A stretch of 64,000 nt of DNA from contig CAJGDO010000001.1 in the NCBI GenBank assembly GCA_904502225.1, forward strand, positions 16,778-80,777. The letters are read 5' to 3'. Source of the DNA: an uncultured Clostridia bacterium. GTDB taxonomy: Bacteria > Bacillota > Clostridia > Christensenellales > Borkfalkiaceae. Made by a program: the position numbers and the translations under genes. Numbering within the stretch: position 1 is the stretch's first letter; each line of letters begins with the position of its first letter. The notes under the pieces were generated by a model. The model saw only the letters and a program-made list of their open reading frames with translations. It was not told the origin of the DNA and did not search any database. Below, piece after piece: positions 24,787 to 33,165 of the stretch.

Positions 24787-25341
24787 TTATCTCCTTTTCT
24801 TTATAAATACTTTGGTTAAGAGAACGCCTATAATAGTGGACAATAAAGTCGCTAAAATAGTGGGCAAAACTATGCTTGACGGGTTCAACGAATTAAGTGA
24901 TGCCCGAAGTGCCAAAACTGATGACGGGATAATTTGAACGCTTGTTGCGTTAATTACAAAAAACATAGCGATTGCATATTCGGTGTTGGGGTGTTTTTCA
25001 AGTTCTTGAATTGCTTTTATGCCCATAGGCGTTGTGGCACCGCTCATACCCAAAACGTTTGCTGAAATGTTAAGGGAGATAAAGTCGTTTGCCTTATCGG
25101 GCAGAGTGCCAAAAAGTTTGGTGTTAAGGGGCTTAATAGATGATGCAAACTTTTTAGCAAGTCCGCTTTGTTCTAAAAGTTCAAAAACGCCAAGCCAAAC
25201 GGCGTAAACAACAGCCATTCTCGTGGTTAGAGAAAGTGCCTTATTTCCGCCACTTAACATTGCACTTAATAGTGTGTTTGGGTCAATAAAAATTAAAATT
25301 ATAGTAGATAAAATTAAAACAAAACCAAAAATTAAGTTCAT
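24787..25341 (-). CDS. spmA: Spore maturation protein A
   Basis: A 184-residue membrane protein matching SpmA, with about five helices. Typical segments are VYAVWLGVFELLEQSGLA (near 44), ISANVLGMSGATTPMGIKAI (near 92), and the C-terminal LLSTIIGVLLTKVFIKK. In spore formers it works with SpmB in core dehydration and heat resistance, in the forespore compartment. It is the first gene of a two-gene minus-strand operon. No clear ribosome binding site is seen before the ATG. With YtxC it suggests spore formation or its relic; a full sporulation set cannot be judged from this window. Confidence 0.92.
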   Translation of the reverse strand: MNLIFGFVLILSTIILIFIDPNTLLSAMLSGGNKALSLTTRMAVVYAVWLGVFELLEQSGLAKKFASSIKPLNTKLFGTLPDKANDFISLNISANVLGMSGATTPMGIKAIQELEKHPNTEYAIAMFFVINATSVQIIPSSVLALRASLNSLNPSSIVLPTILATLLSTIIGVLLTKVFIKKRR

Positions 25342-25365
25342 ATAAGAACTTTATGCTAAATAATG

Positions 25366-25394
25366 GTTGAATATGTGTTAAAAATGTGATAAAA
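25366..25394 (+). promoter_or_regulatory. Promoter of metG
   Basis: TTGAAT (25366-25371) and TAAAAT (25389-25394) with 17-nt spacing, 55 nt before the ATG. No T-box or S-box is seen in the short leader. Confidence 0.6.
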
Positions 25395-25449
25395 TAGTTA
25401 GGTAATATTTTACGAAAAAACCTATCATTTGGGTTAAAGGAGTTATAAA

Positions 25450-27393
25450 ATGAAAGAAAAATATTATATTACAACTGCGATAGCATACACTTCGGGCAAG
25501 CCTCATATAGGCAACACTTACGAAGCAATTTTAACCGACTGTTTGGCACGTTTTAAGCGTTATGAAGGATATGACGTGTTTTTTCAAACGGGTACGGACG
25601 AGCACGGGCAAAAGATAGAAGAAAAGGCAAAGAATGTAAACCTTTCGCCAAAAGCATTTGTTGATGGCGTGGCTGAACAAATTAAAGATATTTGGAAAAT
25701 GGTTGGCGTTTCTTACGATAAATTTATAAGAACTACTGACGAGTACCACGAAAAGCAAGTTCAAAAAATATTCAAAAAATTATACGAAAAAGGCGATATT
25801 TATAAAGGTGCATACGAAGGTTGGTATTGCACACCTTGTGAATCGTTCTGGACAGAAAGTCAACTTGTTGACGGCAAATGCCCAGACTGTGGTAGGCCTG
25901 TTAATAAATCAAAAGAAGAAGCATATTTCTTCAAGATGAGCAAGTATGCTGATAGGCTTTTAGAATATTATAATGAGCATCCTGAATTTATTACGCCAAC
26001 TTCAAGAAAGAATGAAATGGTAAACAATTTCTTAAAACCTGGTTTACAAGACTTATGCGTTTCAAGAAGCACGTTTAAGTGGGGTATTCCTGTTGATTTT
26101 GACGCTAAACACGTTGTTTACGTTTGGCTTGATGCTCTTACCAACTATATCACGGGGTTAGGGTATGACGTTGATGGAAACCACGACCAAAAGTATAAAG
26201 ATTTTTGGCCTGCTGACGTTCACGTTATTGGTAAGGATATTATTAGGTTTCATACAATTTATTGGCCAATTTTCTTAATGGCGTTAGACGTTCCACTTCC
26301 AAAAAAAGTTTATGGCCACGGCTGGCTTTTACAAGACGGTGGAAAGATGAGCAAGTCAAAAGGCAACGTTATGTATGCTGATGATTTGGTTAAGTTCTTT
26401 GGCAAAGATGCTGTCAGGTATTACGTTTTAACGGCTATGCCACAAGATAACGACGGCTTGATTTCGTGGGAATCTATAATTGAAACTATAAACAGCGATT
26501 TGGCAAACGTTTACGGCAACTTGGTTAGCAGAACTATTGCAATGACAAACAAATATTTTGGTGGAATTGTTAAGGATGCTAACGTTAGCGAAGTTGTTGA
26601 CGATGAATTAAAGGCTGTTGTGACTTCTGCTTATGACAAAGTTGTTAGCAAAATGAACGAATTTAAAGTTGCTGATGCTCTCTTTGAAATTTTTGCTATA
26701 TTTAGAAGGGCGAACAAGTATATTGATGAAACAATGCCTTGGGCACTTGCAAAGGACGAAAGCAAAAAAGATAGGCTTGCAACCGTTTTATATAACTTGA
26801 CCGAAAGCATAATTATCGGAACTTCACTTTTAGCATCTTTCTTGCCAGATTCTTGCCAAAAGGTTGCAAATATGCTTAACCTTTCATTGAGAAGTGTTGA
26901 TGAAATTAACAAGTTTGGCTTGATTGAGCAAGTTAAGGTTTGCGAAAACCCAGAAATTTTATTTGCAAGGTTGGATGCGAAAGTTATTATGGAGCAAGTG
27001 AATAAAATGATTGAAGAAAGAAATAAAGAGTTAGAAGCAAAACAAGAAGTTGTTGAAAATAAAAAGCCGTTAATTGACATTGAAGACTTTGCAAAAATCG
27101 AACTAAAAATTGCAAAAGTTATTGCGTGTGAAAAGGTTGAAAAGAGCAAAAAACTCTTAAAATTAACAGTTAAACTTGGCGATGAAACAAGAACTGTTGT
27201 GAGCGGAATTGCACTTAATTACACACCTGAACAAATGATTGGCAAAAAACTTACTATGATAACAAACTTAAAGCCTGCAAAACTATGCGGAATTGTTAGC
27301 GAAGGTATGATACTTTGTGCTGAAAATGAACAAGGCAAACTTGCATTCCTAATGCCAGAAAACGATATTGAGGACGGGAGCCAAATTTTCTAA
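25450..27393 (+). CDS. metG: Methionyl-tRNA synthetase
   Basis: It charges tRNA-Met and initiator tRNA. The 647-residue protein begins with the class I HIGH motif (PHIGN, residues 18-22), has a zinc-binding knuckle with C127, C130, C144 and C147, the KMSKS loop at 299-303 and an anticodon-binding helical domain to about 480. A C-terminal tRNA-binding (Arc1p/EMAP-like) OB domain starts near 545 (IDIEDFAKIELKIAKVIACE), as in dimeric MetRS. The spacer between includes a lysine/glutamate-rich helix. AAAGGAG precedes the ATG. The stop overlaps the tatD start by one base. Confidence 0.95.
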   Translation: MKEKYYITTAIAYTSGKPHIGNTYEAILTDCLARFKRYEGYDVFFQTGTDEHGQKIEEKAKNVNLSPKAFVDGVAEQIKDIWKMVGVSYDKFIRTTDEYHEKQVQKIFKKLYEKGDIYKGAYEGWYCTPCESFWTESQLVDGKCPDCGRPVNKSKEEAYFFKMSKYADRLLEYYNEHPEFITPTSRKNEMVNNFLKPGLQDLCVSRSTFKWGIPVDFDAKHVVYVWLDALTNYITGLGYDVDGNHDQKYKDFWPADVHVIGKDIIRFHTIYWPIFLMALDVPLPKKVYGHGWLLQDGGKMSKSKGNVMYADDLVKFFGKDAVRYYVLTAMPQDNDGLISWESIIETINSDLANVYGNLVSRTIAMTNKYFGGIVKDANVSEVVDDELKAVVTSAYDKVVSKMNEFKVADALFEIFAIFRRANKYIDETMPWALAKDESKKDRLATVLYNLTESIIIGTSLLASFLPDSCQKVANMLNLSLRSVDEINKFGLIEQVKVCENPEILFARLDAKVIMEQVNKMIEERNKELEAKQEVVENKKPLIDIEDFAKIELKIAKVIACEKVEKSKKLLKLTVKLGDETRTVVSGIALNYTPEQMIGKKLTMITNLKPAKLCGIVSEGMILCAENEQGKLAFLMPENDIEDGSQIF

Positions 27394-28163
27394 TGTTCGT
27401 TGATACGCATTGTCATCTTCACGATGAAAAACTAAACGATACTGATACCGTTGTTAAAGAATATTTAGATAACGGCGTCAGTATTGCAATCAATATGGCG
27501 TGTTGTGCTTTAACGAGTGAAAAGGGCAAAGAACTTGCTGAAAAATATTCTTCTGTATATTTTGGTGCAGGCTGTCACCCTTGTGATACGGCTGGGTTTG
27601 ATGAAAACGAGTTTGATAGGATAAAGAAATTGACTTCGCACCCAAAATGTGTTGCTGTCGGCGAAATAGGTTTGGATTATTATTGGGAACCTTATGATAA
27701 AGACAAGCAAATCAAAGCATTTATTTCCCAAATGGAATTTGCAAAAGAAGTGGGCTTGCCTATCTCAATCCATTGCAGAAACTCTACCCAAGATATGCTT
27801 AATATCTTAAAAGATAATAAGGCAAAATTGACAAGTGGCGGGGTTATGCACTGTTTTAGCGGAAGTGTTGAAACGGCAAGGGAACTTCTTAATTTAGGGC
27901 TTTACATCTCGTTTGCAGGGCCGTTGACTTTTAAGAACGCAAACGCTATTTTAGATGTGGCGTCATACGTTCCAAACGATATGTGCTTAACAGAAACGGA
28001 CAGCCCTTATTTAACACCGCACCCATTTAGGGGGAAGGTGAACGGGCCAAAGTACGTGCCATTAATTTTACAAAAACTTGCTCAAATCAAAAATATCGAC
28101 GTTGATAAAATGGCAAAGCAAGTTTTACAAAATGCAAAAACTTTATTTAAGAAATTAAAATAA
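27393..28163 (+). CDS. tatD: TatD family metal-dependent hydrolase
   Basis: A 256-residue TIM-barrel nuclease/hydrolase of the TatD family, usual downstream partner of metG in Bacillota. Metal-binding residues are seen in DTHCHLHD (near 4), GEIGLDYYW (Glu near 92), SIHCRNS (His near 128), HCFSG (near 154) and TETDSPYLTP (Asp near 202). The DNase activity reported for family members is likely but not proven here. The ATG overlaps the metG stop (TAATG), so translation is coupled. A terminator hairpin follows. Confidence 0.93.
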   Translation: MFVDTHCHLHDEKLNDTDTVVKEYLDNGVSIAINMACCALTSEKGKELAEKYSSVYFGAGCHPCDTAGFDENEFDRIKKLTSHPKCVAVGEIGLDYYWEPYDKDKQIKAFISQMEFAKEVGLPISIHCRNSTQDMLNILKDNKAKLTSGGVMHCFSGSVETARELLNLGLYISFAGPLTFKNANAILDVASYVPNDMCLTETDSPYLTPHPFRGKVNGPKYVPLILQKLAQIKNIDVDKMAKQVLQNAKTLFKKLK

Positions 28164-28197
28164 AAATATAGCCGACAAAAAGTCGGCCATATTTTAA
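28164..28197 (+). terminator. Terminator after tatD
   Basis: GCCGAC and GTCGGC pair around AAAAA inside AAAATA/TATTTT flanks, followed by T-rich sequence. Confidence 0.82.
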
Positions 28198-28223
28198 TTA
28201 TCTCACTTCATTAGTATAAATGA

Positions 28224-28253
28224 TTGATAGTAAAGATTTCTCTTTACGATAAT
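28224..28253 (+). promoter_or_regulatory. Promoter of the rsmA operon with a palindrome filling its spacer
   Basis: TTGATA (28224-28229) and GATAAT (28248-28253) are 18 nt apart, and the whole spacer is an inverted repeat, GTAAAGA-TTTC-TCTTTAC. This may be an operator. The start codon is 47 nt downstream. Confidence 0.5.
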
Positions 28254-28300
28254 ATTGTGTGTGCAATATAAAAAAATATTCAGCAATTTAAGGGAAAGAT

Positions 28301-29143
28301 ATGGAAAACTTAAAGGCGACTTTATTAAAACACAATTTAACCTTGAAAAAAGCCTTCGGTCAAAATTTTTTAACCGATTTATCTTTGCTTGACCAAATTG
28401 TTGAAAAGGCAGAAGTTGGCGAAAACGACGTTGTTTTAGAGATAGGCTGTGGTGCTGGTGCGTTGACAAAATCGCTTTCTAAAAAGGTTAAAAAAGTCGT
28501 TGGTTATGAGATTGACACAAGGCTTAAGCCTGTGTTAAAAGACGTTTTAGAACAAAATAAAAACGTTGAAATTGTCTTTAACGATATAATGAAAGTCAGC
28601 GTTCAAGAAGTTGAGAAAAAACTTGGCGATGAATACGTGTTGGTTGCCAATTTGCCTTATTATATTACAACGCCAATTATCATGCGTTTTTTGGAAAATG
28701 CAAAAAACTTAAAGCGAATGGTAATTATGGTGCAAGAAGAAGTTGCATACCGTTTAGCATCAAAACATAGTTGTGCAGATTATGGTGCTATCACAGTTGG
28801 CATAAACCTTAAAGGCAGTGCCGAAGTTGTGTTAAAAGTGGGAAGAGAAAAGTTTACGCCACCACCAAACGTCGATTCGGCAGTTGTTAGAATTGATATT
28901 GAAAAAGACAAGTTTGTTGGCGTTGATTATGATAACGTTAGGCAGGTTGTAAAATGTGCCTTTTCAAACAGAAGAAAAATGCTTGTCAACAACCTGATGA
29001 ACGTTTATAAACTTTCAAGGGCTGATGCAGAAAATATATTAATTTCGGCAAATTTACCGCTTACTATTCGTGGCGAAAACTTAACCGCCCAAGACTACGT
29101 AAATTTGGCTGATATTATTTACAAAAAGGATACAAATGATTAA
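28301..29143 (+). CDS. rsmA: 16S rRNA dimethyladenosine transferase (KsgA)
   Basis: It dimethylates A1518 and A1519 near the 3' end of 16S rRNA, using S-adenosylmethionine. The 280-residue protein shows KKAFGQNFL (near 18), the SAM motif EIGCGAGALT (near 47), and the catalytic NLPYYITTPI (near 114). The C-terminal ends VDSAVVRI and AFSNRRKM fit KsgA. GGGAAAG precedes the ATG. Its 3' end overlaps the next gene by 8 nt. The neighbour pair with an ITPase is not the common gene order, but coupling through overlap is clear. Confidence 0.94.
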   Translation: MENLKATLLKHNLTLKKAFGQNFLTDLSLLDQIVEKAEVGENDVVLEIGCGAGALTKSLSKKVKKVVGYEIDTRLKPVLKDVLEQNKNVEIVFNDIMKVSVQEVEKKLGDEYVLVANLPYYITTPIIMRFLENAKNLKRMVIMVQEEVAYRLASKHSCADYGAITVGINLKGSAEVVLKVGREKFTPPPNVDSAVVRIDIEKDKFVGVDYDNVRQVVKCAFSNRRKMLVNNLMNVYKLSRADAENILISANLPLTIRGENLTAQDYVNLADIIYKKDTND

Positions 29144-29723
29144 ACAAAGAATAGTTTTGGCGAGTGGAAACGCTCATAAAATTAAAGAAATAGGACAAAT
29201 GCTCCCTGATTACGAAGTGGTTGGATATAAAGAGTTGGGCTTTGATTTTGAGATTGAAGAAGACGGAAAAACTTTTTATGAAAACGCTTTAATTAAGGCA
29301 AAAGCCGTTGCAACTGCATTAAATTTGCCAGCCCTTGCAGATGACAGTGGGATTTGTGTTGATGCTCTTGATGGCCAGCCGGGGATATATAGTGCAAGAT
29401 ATGCTGGCGACGGGGTTGATGAGCATAACAATGAACTTTTATTAAAAAACATGCAAGGCAAACAAAACCGAAATGCAAAATTCGTTTGCTGTATGGTTTT
29501 TTACAAACCAGATGGAAGGATTATAACGGCAACGGGCGAAACACATGGCGAAATTTTGGATAAATGTTATGGCGAAAATGGTTTTGGCTATGACCCTTTG
29601 TTTTTCAGCACCGATTTGAATAAGTGTTTGGGGCTTGCAACCGATAAGGAAAAAAATAGCATTAGTCATAGGTTCAGAGCGATTGAAGGAATAAAGAAAA
29701 AAATAAAAGAAATTGAAGGATAA
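29136..29723 (+). CDS. rdgB: XTP/dITP pyrophosphatase (HAM1/RdgB family)
   Basis: It hydrolyses inosine and xanthosine triphosphates to monophosphates, keeping them out of DNA and RNA. The 195-residue protein shows the family hallmarks: LASGNAHKIKEI at the N terminus, EDGKTFYENALIKAK (near 45), ALADDSGICVDALDGQPG with the metal-binding Asp pair (near 68), GENGFGYDPLFF (near 147) and SHRFRAI at the end. It overlaps rsmA by 8 nt. The family assignment is secure. Confidence 0.94.
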   Translation: MIKQRIVLASGNAHKIKEIGQMLPDYEVVGYKELGFDFEIEEDGKTFYENALIKAKAVATALNLPALADDSGICVDALDGQPGIYSARYAGDGVDEHNNELLLKNMQGKQNRNAKFVCCMVFYKPDGRIITATGETHGEILDKCYGENGFGYDPLFFSTDLNKCLGLATDKEKNSISHRFRAIEGIKKKIKEIEG

Positions 29724-29727
29724 ATTT

Positions 29728-30654
29728 ATGAAAATTTATACTAAAATTGATGATTTAATAGGTTCAACACCAATTTTTGAGCCAATTAATATAGAAAAAG
29801 AATTTGGGTTAAAAGCCAAATTATTGTTAAAATTAGAAAGTTTTAACCCTGCAGGAAGCGTTAAGGATAGAACGGCATTGTTTATGCTTAACGATGCAGA
29901 GCAAAAAGGCTTAATCAAAAAAGGTGCAACAATTATTGAGCCAACAAGTGGAAACACTGGCATTGGGCTAGCCTCAATTTGTGCATCAAGGGGCTATAAA
30001 ACCATATTGACAATGCCAGACACGATGAGCATTGAACGCATTAAATTATTAAAAGGATATGGTGCAGAAGTCGTTTTAACAGACGGAAAATTGGGTATGA
30101 AAGGTGCTATTGAAAAGGCAAAAGAAATCAATGAAAAAACACCTAACAGTTTTATCCCATCACAGTTTGATAATACTGCAAATATAACCGCTCACTATCA
30201 AACGACAGGTCCTGAAATATTCAAAGATACCGATGGAAAAGTTGATATTTTTGTTGCTGGTGTTGGCACGGGTGGAACTCTTACGGGAACGGCAAAATTC
30301 CTTAAAGAACAAAACCAAAATATTAAGGTTGTTGCAGTTGAACCACAATCATCGCCACTATTAAGCAAGGGCGAGTTTGGGGCACACAAAATTCAAGGTA
30401 TCGGTGCAAACTTTGTCCCTAAAAACTTTGAAAGAAAGTATTGTGATGAAGTTAAATTAATCAGTGATGAAGACGCTGTTTTTTATGCAAAAATGCTTGC
30501 TAAAAAAGAGGGCGTTTTGGCTGGGATTTCCTCGGGTGCAACGCTTGGCGTTGCAATAGAATTAGCAAAACTAAAAGAAAATCAAGGCAAAACGATAGTT
30601 GCAATTTTGCCTGATACGGGCGAAAGGTATTTATCAACCGAATTATTTGAATAA
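29728..30654 (+). CDS. cysK: Cysteine synthase A (O-acetylserine sulfhydrylase)
   Basis: A PLP enzyme that makes cysteine from O-acetylserine and sulfide. The 308-residue protein has the PLP lysine in FNPAGSVKDR (near residue 42), the phosphate/substrate loop PTSGNTGIGL (near 72), the cofactor-binding GVGTGGTLTG (near 177), and the ISSGATLG and DTGERYLST segments at the C-terminal end. I chose the ATG at 29728, after GAAGGA at 29715-29720; an upstream ATG in the same frame lacks this. It follows rdgB by 4 nt, so it may be co-transcribed. A bidirectional terminator lies between it and rpmB. Confidence 0.94.
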   Translation: MKIYTKIDDLIGSTPIFEPINIEKEFGLKAKLLLKLESFNPAGSVKDRTALFMLNDAEQKGLIKKGATIIEPTSGNTGIGLASICASRGYKTILTMPDTMSIERIKLLKGYGAEVVLTDGKLGMKGAIEKAKEINEKTPNSFIPSQFDNTANITAHYQTTGPEIFKDTDGKVDIFVAGVGTGGTLTGTAKFLKEQNQNIKVVAVEPQSSPLLSKGEFGAHKIQGIGANFVPKNFERKYCDEVKLISDEDAVFYAKMLAKKEGVLAGISSGATLGVAIELAKLKENQGKTIVAILPDTGERYLSTELFE

Positions 30655-30655
30655 A

Positions 30656-30696
30656 AAAAAGGGTATGTTCAGTGAACATACCCTTAAATTTTTTGC
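30656..30696. terminator. Bidirectional terminator between cysK and rpmB
   Basis: GGGTATGTTC and GAACATACCC form a perfect 10-bp stem around AGT, with A and T tracts on both sides. Confidence 0.88.
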
Positions 30697-30703
30697 TTAA
30701 AAA

Positions 30704-30895
30704 TTACGCTCTTTCTACTTTACCGCTTTTTAAACATCTTGTGCAAACGTATTGTTTAGATACAGTGCCGTTTTCACTTTTAACGCTAACTTTTTGAAGG
30801 TTTGCTTCATAAAGTTTAGGGGTTTTACGGTTTGAGTGGCTTACTAAATTGCCAGAAAGTTTGCCTTTTCCACATACGCTACAAATTTTACTCAT
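30704..30895 (-). CDS. rpmB: Ribosomal protein L28 (zinc-type)
   Basis: The large-subunit protein L28, 63 residues. Four cysteines in two pairs, CSVC near the N terminus and CTRC near the C terminus, make the zinc-binding (C+) form. Conserved HSNRKTPKLYEANLQKV lies between. I chose the start at 30895, just downstream of GGAGG; the in-frame upstream codon would lie over that ribosome binding site. In Bacillota rpmB is often divergent from the asp23-fakA-recG block, as here. Zinc-independent L28 paralogues replace this form under zinc limitation in some bacteria; none is visible here. Confidence 0.95.
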   Translation of the reverse strand: MSKICSVCGKGKLSGNLVSHSNRKTPKLYEANLQKVSVKSENGTVSKQYVCTRCLKSGKVERA

Positions 30896-31049
30896 TATAA
30901 TATCCTCCAACTTGGAATTGTTTATTCATTAACAACGAATACTTTATCATATTATTAGATAAAAAGCAACAAAAAAGAGGCTGTTTAGCAAAAAAATCTA
31001 GTATATTTTTTTAGATGAATAAAATTTTTTAATAAATGGCACTAAAATG

Positions 31050-31078
31050 TTGCAAAATTATTTGAAATATTGTAAAAT
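31050..31078 (+). promoter_or_regulatory. Promoter of the asp23-fakA operon
   Basis: TTGCAA (31050-31055) and TAAAAT (31073-31078) with 17-nt spacing, 26 nt before the ATG. Confidence 0.65.
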
Positions 31079-31104
31079 GTATATAAGTTTATGATGAGGT
31101 TAAT

Positions 31105-31455
31105 ATGGCTGTAAAGACTAACAATATTTATGGAAAAATTACCATATCAGAAAAAACGATAGAAAAGTTTGTTTCGCATATTGCGACAGATTGTTATGGC
31201 ATTGTAGCGTTTTCACGTTATAACGCCTTTTCGTCGTTCATTAGTTTTCTTAAGTCGGGTTCTAAATTCAGAAGCGTTAAAGTTCGTGCTAATGGAGATA
31301 GGATTTATATTGACCTTGCGGTTATCGTTAAATACGGTGTATCAATAAAGGCAGTTATCGAAGCACTCAAAGAATCTGTTAAGTATAAGGTTGAGCGTTT
31401 TACTGGTATGATTGTCGATACGATAAACGTTAACGTGACCGGAGTTATGAACTAA
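31105..31455 (+). CDS. Asp23/Gls24 family protein (YloU-like)
   Basis: A 116-residue Asp23/Gls24 (DUF322) protein. YNNIYGKITIS-type opening and the IDLAVIVKYGVSIKAVIEALKESV segment with the C-terminal VNVTGV match the family. In Bacillus and Staphylococcus these proteins sit near the envelope and are linked to stress and cell-wall homeostasis; YloU precedes yloV (fakA). The same order is seen here, with fakA 35 nt downstream. GAGG precedes the ATG. Function is not defined beyond the family. Confidence 0.87.
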   Translation: MAVKTNNIYGKITISEKTIEKFVSHIATDCYGIVAFSRYNAFSSFISFLKSGSKFRSVKVRANGDRIYIDLAVIVKYGVSIKAVIEALKESVKYKVERFTGMIVDTINVNVTGVMN

Positions 31456-31490
31456 ATAAAATTAAAAATTTCTCTTATTTGGGGTATAAT

Positions 31491-33119
31491 ATGCAAAAAA
31501 CAATAAATGGTGCGATGTTAAAATCAATGATTTTAACCTCTGCTAAATTGCTTGAAATAAATAGGGCAAACATTGATGCTCTCAACGTTTTTCCTGTTCC
31601 TGATGGTGATACTGGAACAAATATGTCTTTAACTTTCCAATCTGCTATAAAGGAATTGGTAAATTGCAAAAGTAATAAAATTGAAGATATTGCCGAGGCT
31701 GTTTCAAAAGGTGCACTTCGTGGTGCCCGTGGGAATTCAGGCGTTATCTTATCACAAGTTTTAAGAGGATTTTGTAATACTCTTAAAAAAGCAGAAGAAA
31801 TTGATACAAAACTCTTTACACAAGCGTTAGTATCAGGTGCGGAAATAGCATATGGTGCAGTTAGCAAACCAAAAGAAGGAACGATGTTGACCGTTGCTCG
31901 TATGGTTGCTGAACACGCACAAACAGTTCGTTCAAAATGCAAAGATTTTGAAACTTTCTTACCAGAATTGATTTCAGCCGGAAATGAAGCGGTTGAATTG
32001 ACACCATCACTTTTACCTGTTCTTAAAAAAGCAGGCGTTGTTGATGCTGGTGGTAAAGGTTTAATGTGCTTTTACGAAGGTATGTATAAAGCACTTATGG
32101 GCGAAAGCGTAAGTGAAGAAATGGTTGTTTCACAAGAAGCGTCAACCGAAACGTTGATGGAACACGCTGATATAACCAATCTTGGCAATATTGAATTCGC
32201 ATATTGCACAGAATTCTTTATTATCAACCTTAATAAGAAAACAACAGTTGCTGATATCGAAAGATTGCGTGAAACCTTGATGGGTATAGGTGATAGCGTT
32301 ATCGTAATTGGTGACCTTGAATTTGTTAAAGTTCACGTTCACACAAATAAACCGGGTGTTGCACTTACAAAAGCACTTGAACTTGGTGAACTTGATAGAC
32401 TTAAAATTGAAAACATGTTAGAGCAAAACCGTGCTTTAATGAAAAAATACGAAGCAGAGAAAAAGGAAATGGGTATGCTTGCCGTTTCTGCGGGCGACGG
32501 GCTTTCAAGTATATTTAAAGATTTGACTGTTGATGCCGTTATCGAAGGCGGACAATCGATGAACCCATCTGCTGATGATATTGCAAGTGCGGCACAAAGA
32601 ATTAACGCTGATAACGTTTTTGTTTTCCCTAACAATAAGAACATTATTCTTGCTGCTGAACAAGCAAAATCGCTAGTTCAAAACAAGCGAATTCACGTTA
32701 TCCCAACAAAGAATATTCCAGAAGGTTTTTCGGCAGCGTTGGCGTTTAACCCAGAACTTTCTGTTGATGAAAATAAAGCAAACATGATTCACGCTCTTGA
32801 CACAGTTTCTGTTGGTCAAGTGACATACTCAGTAAGAAACACTAAACTTTACGGTTTTGAACTTAAAGTTGGCGACATTATGGGTCTTGACAACAAAAAG
32901 ATTTTGTCACAAGGTAAAGACGTTAGCGAAGTGACTTTGGACTTGATTGAAAAATTAAGGGACGGTGAAGAAATTATCACCTTATATTACGGTCAAGACG
33001 TTAAGGAAGAAGACGCTGAAGCCTTGAGAGAAAAAATTGAAGAAAAATACCCTGACTGTGATGTCGATATTCATTATGGTGGTCAACCAATTTATTATTA
33101 TTACATTGCGTTAGAATAA
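31491..33119 (+). CDS. fakA: DAK2-domain fatty acid kinase FakA (YloV)
   Basis: FakA phosphorylates fatty acids bound to FakB (DegV) proteins, giving acyl-phosphate for phospholipid synthesis. The 542-residue protein begins with the DAK2 (dihydroxyacetone kinase L-like) domain: NVFPVPDGDTGTNM (near residue 31) and GARGNSGVILSQ (near 77). A middle linker and a DegV-like C-terminal domain follow (MLAVSAGDGLSSIFK near 326, FPNNKNIILAAEQA near 380). I chose the ATG at 31491; GGGG at 31481-31484 is the nearest ribosome-binding site, and the upstream TTG is too close to it. A possible FakB partner is the DegV gene at 10782. Confidence 0.92.
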   Translation: MQKTINGAMLKSMILTSAKLLEINRANIDALNVFPVPDGDTGTNMSLTFQSAIKELVNCKSNKIEDIAEAVSKGALRGARGNSGVILSQVLRGFCNTLKKAEEIDTKLFTQALVSGAEIAYGAVSKPKEGTMLTVARMVAEHAQTVRSKCKDFETFLPELISAGNEAVELTPSLLPVLKKAGVVDAGGKGLMCFYEGMYKALMGESVSEEMVVSQEASTETLMEHADITNLGNIEFAYCTEFFIINLNKKTTVADIERLRETLMGIGDSVIVIGDLEFVKVHVHTNKPGVALTKALELGELDRLKIENMLEQNRALMKKYEAEKKEMGMLAVSAGDGLSSIFKDLTVDAVIEGGQSMNPSADDIASAAQRINADNVFVFPNNKNIILAAEQAKSLVQNKRIHVIPTKNIPEGFSAALAFNPELSVDENKANMIHALDTVSVGQVTYSVRNTKLYGFELKVGDIMGLDNKKILSQGKDVSEVTLDLIEKLRDGEEIITLYYGQDVKEEDAEALREKIEEKYPDCDVDIHYGGQPIYYYYIALE

Positions 33120-33123
33120 AACC

Positions 33124-33153
33124 AAAGGGAAAGAGCAGTCTTTCCCTTTTTTT
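33124..33153 (+). terminator. Terminator after fakA
   Basis: AAAGGGAAAGA and TCTTTCCCTTT pair around GCAG, followed by TTTT. recG begins only 13 nt later, so recG must rely on read-through or an upstream promoter. Confidence 0.85.
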
Positions 33154-33165
33154 GTATTAAAAATT

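Noticed and set aside
24781..25341. Nucleoside transporter identity for SpmA/SpmB
   Set aside because: They share a gate-like fold with such transporters, but the two-gene order and signature segments match the spore maturation pair.
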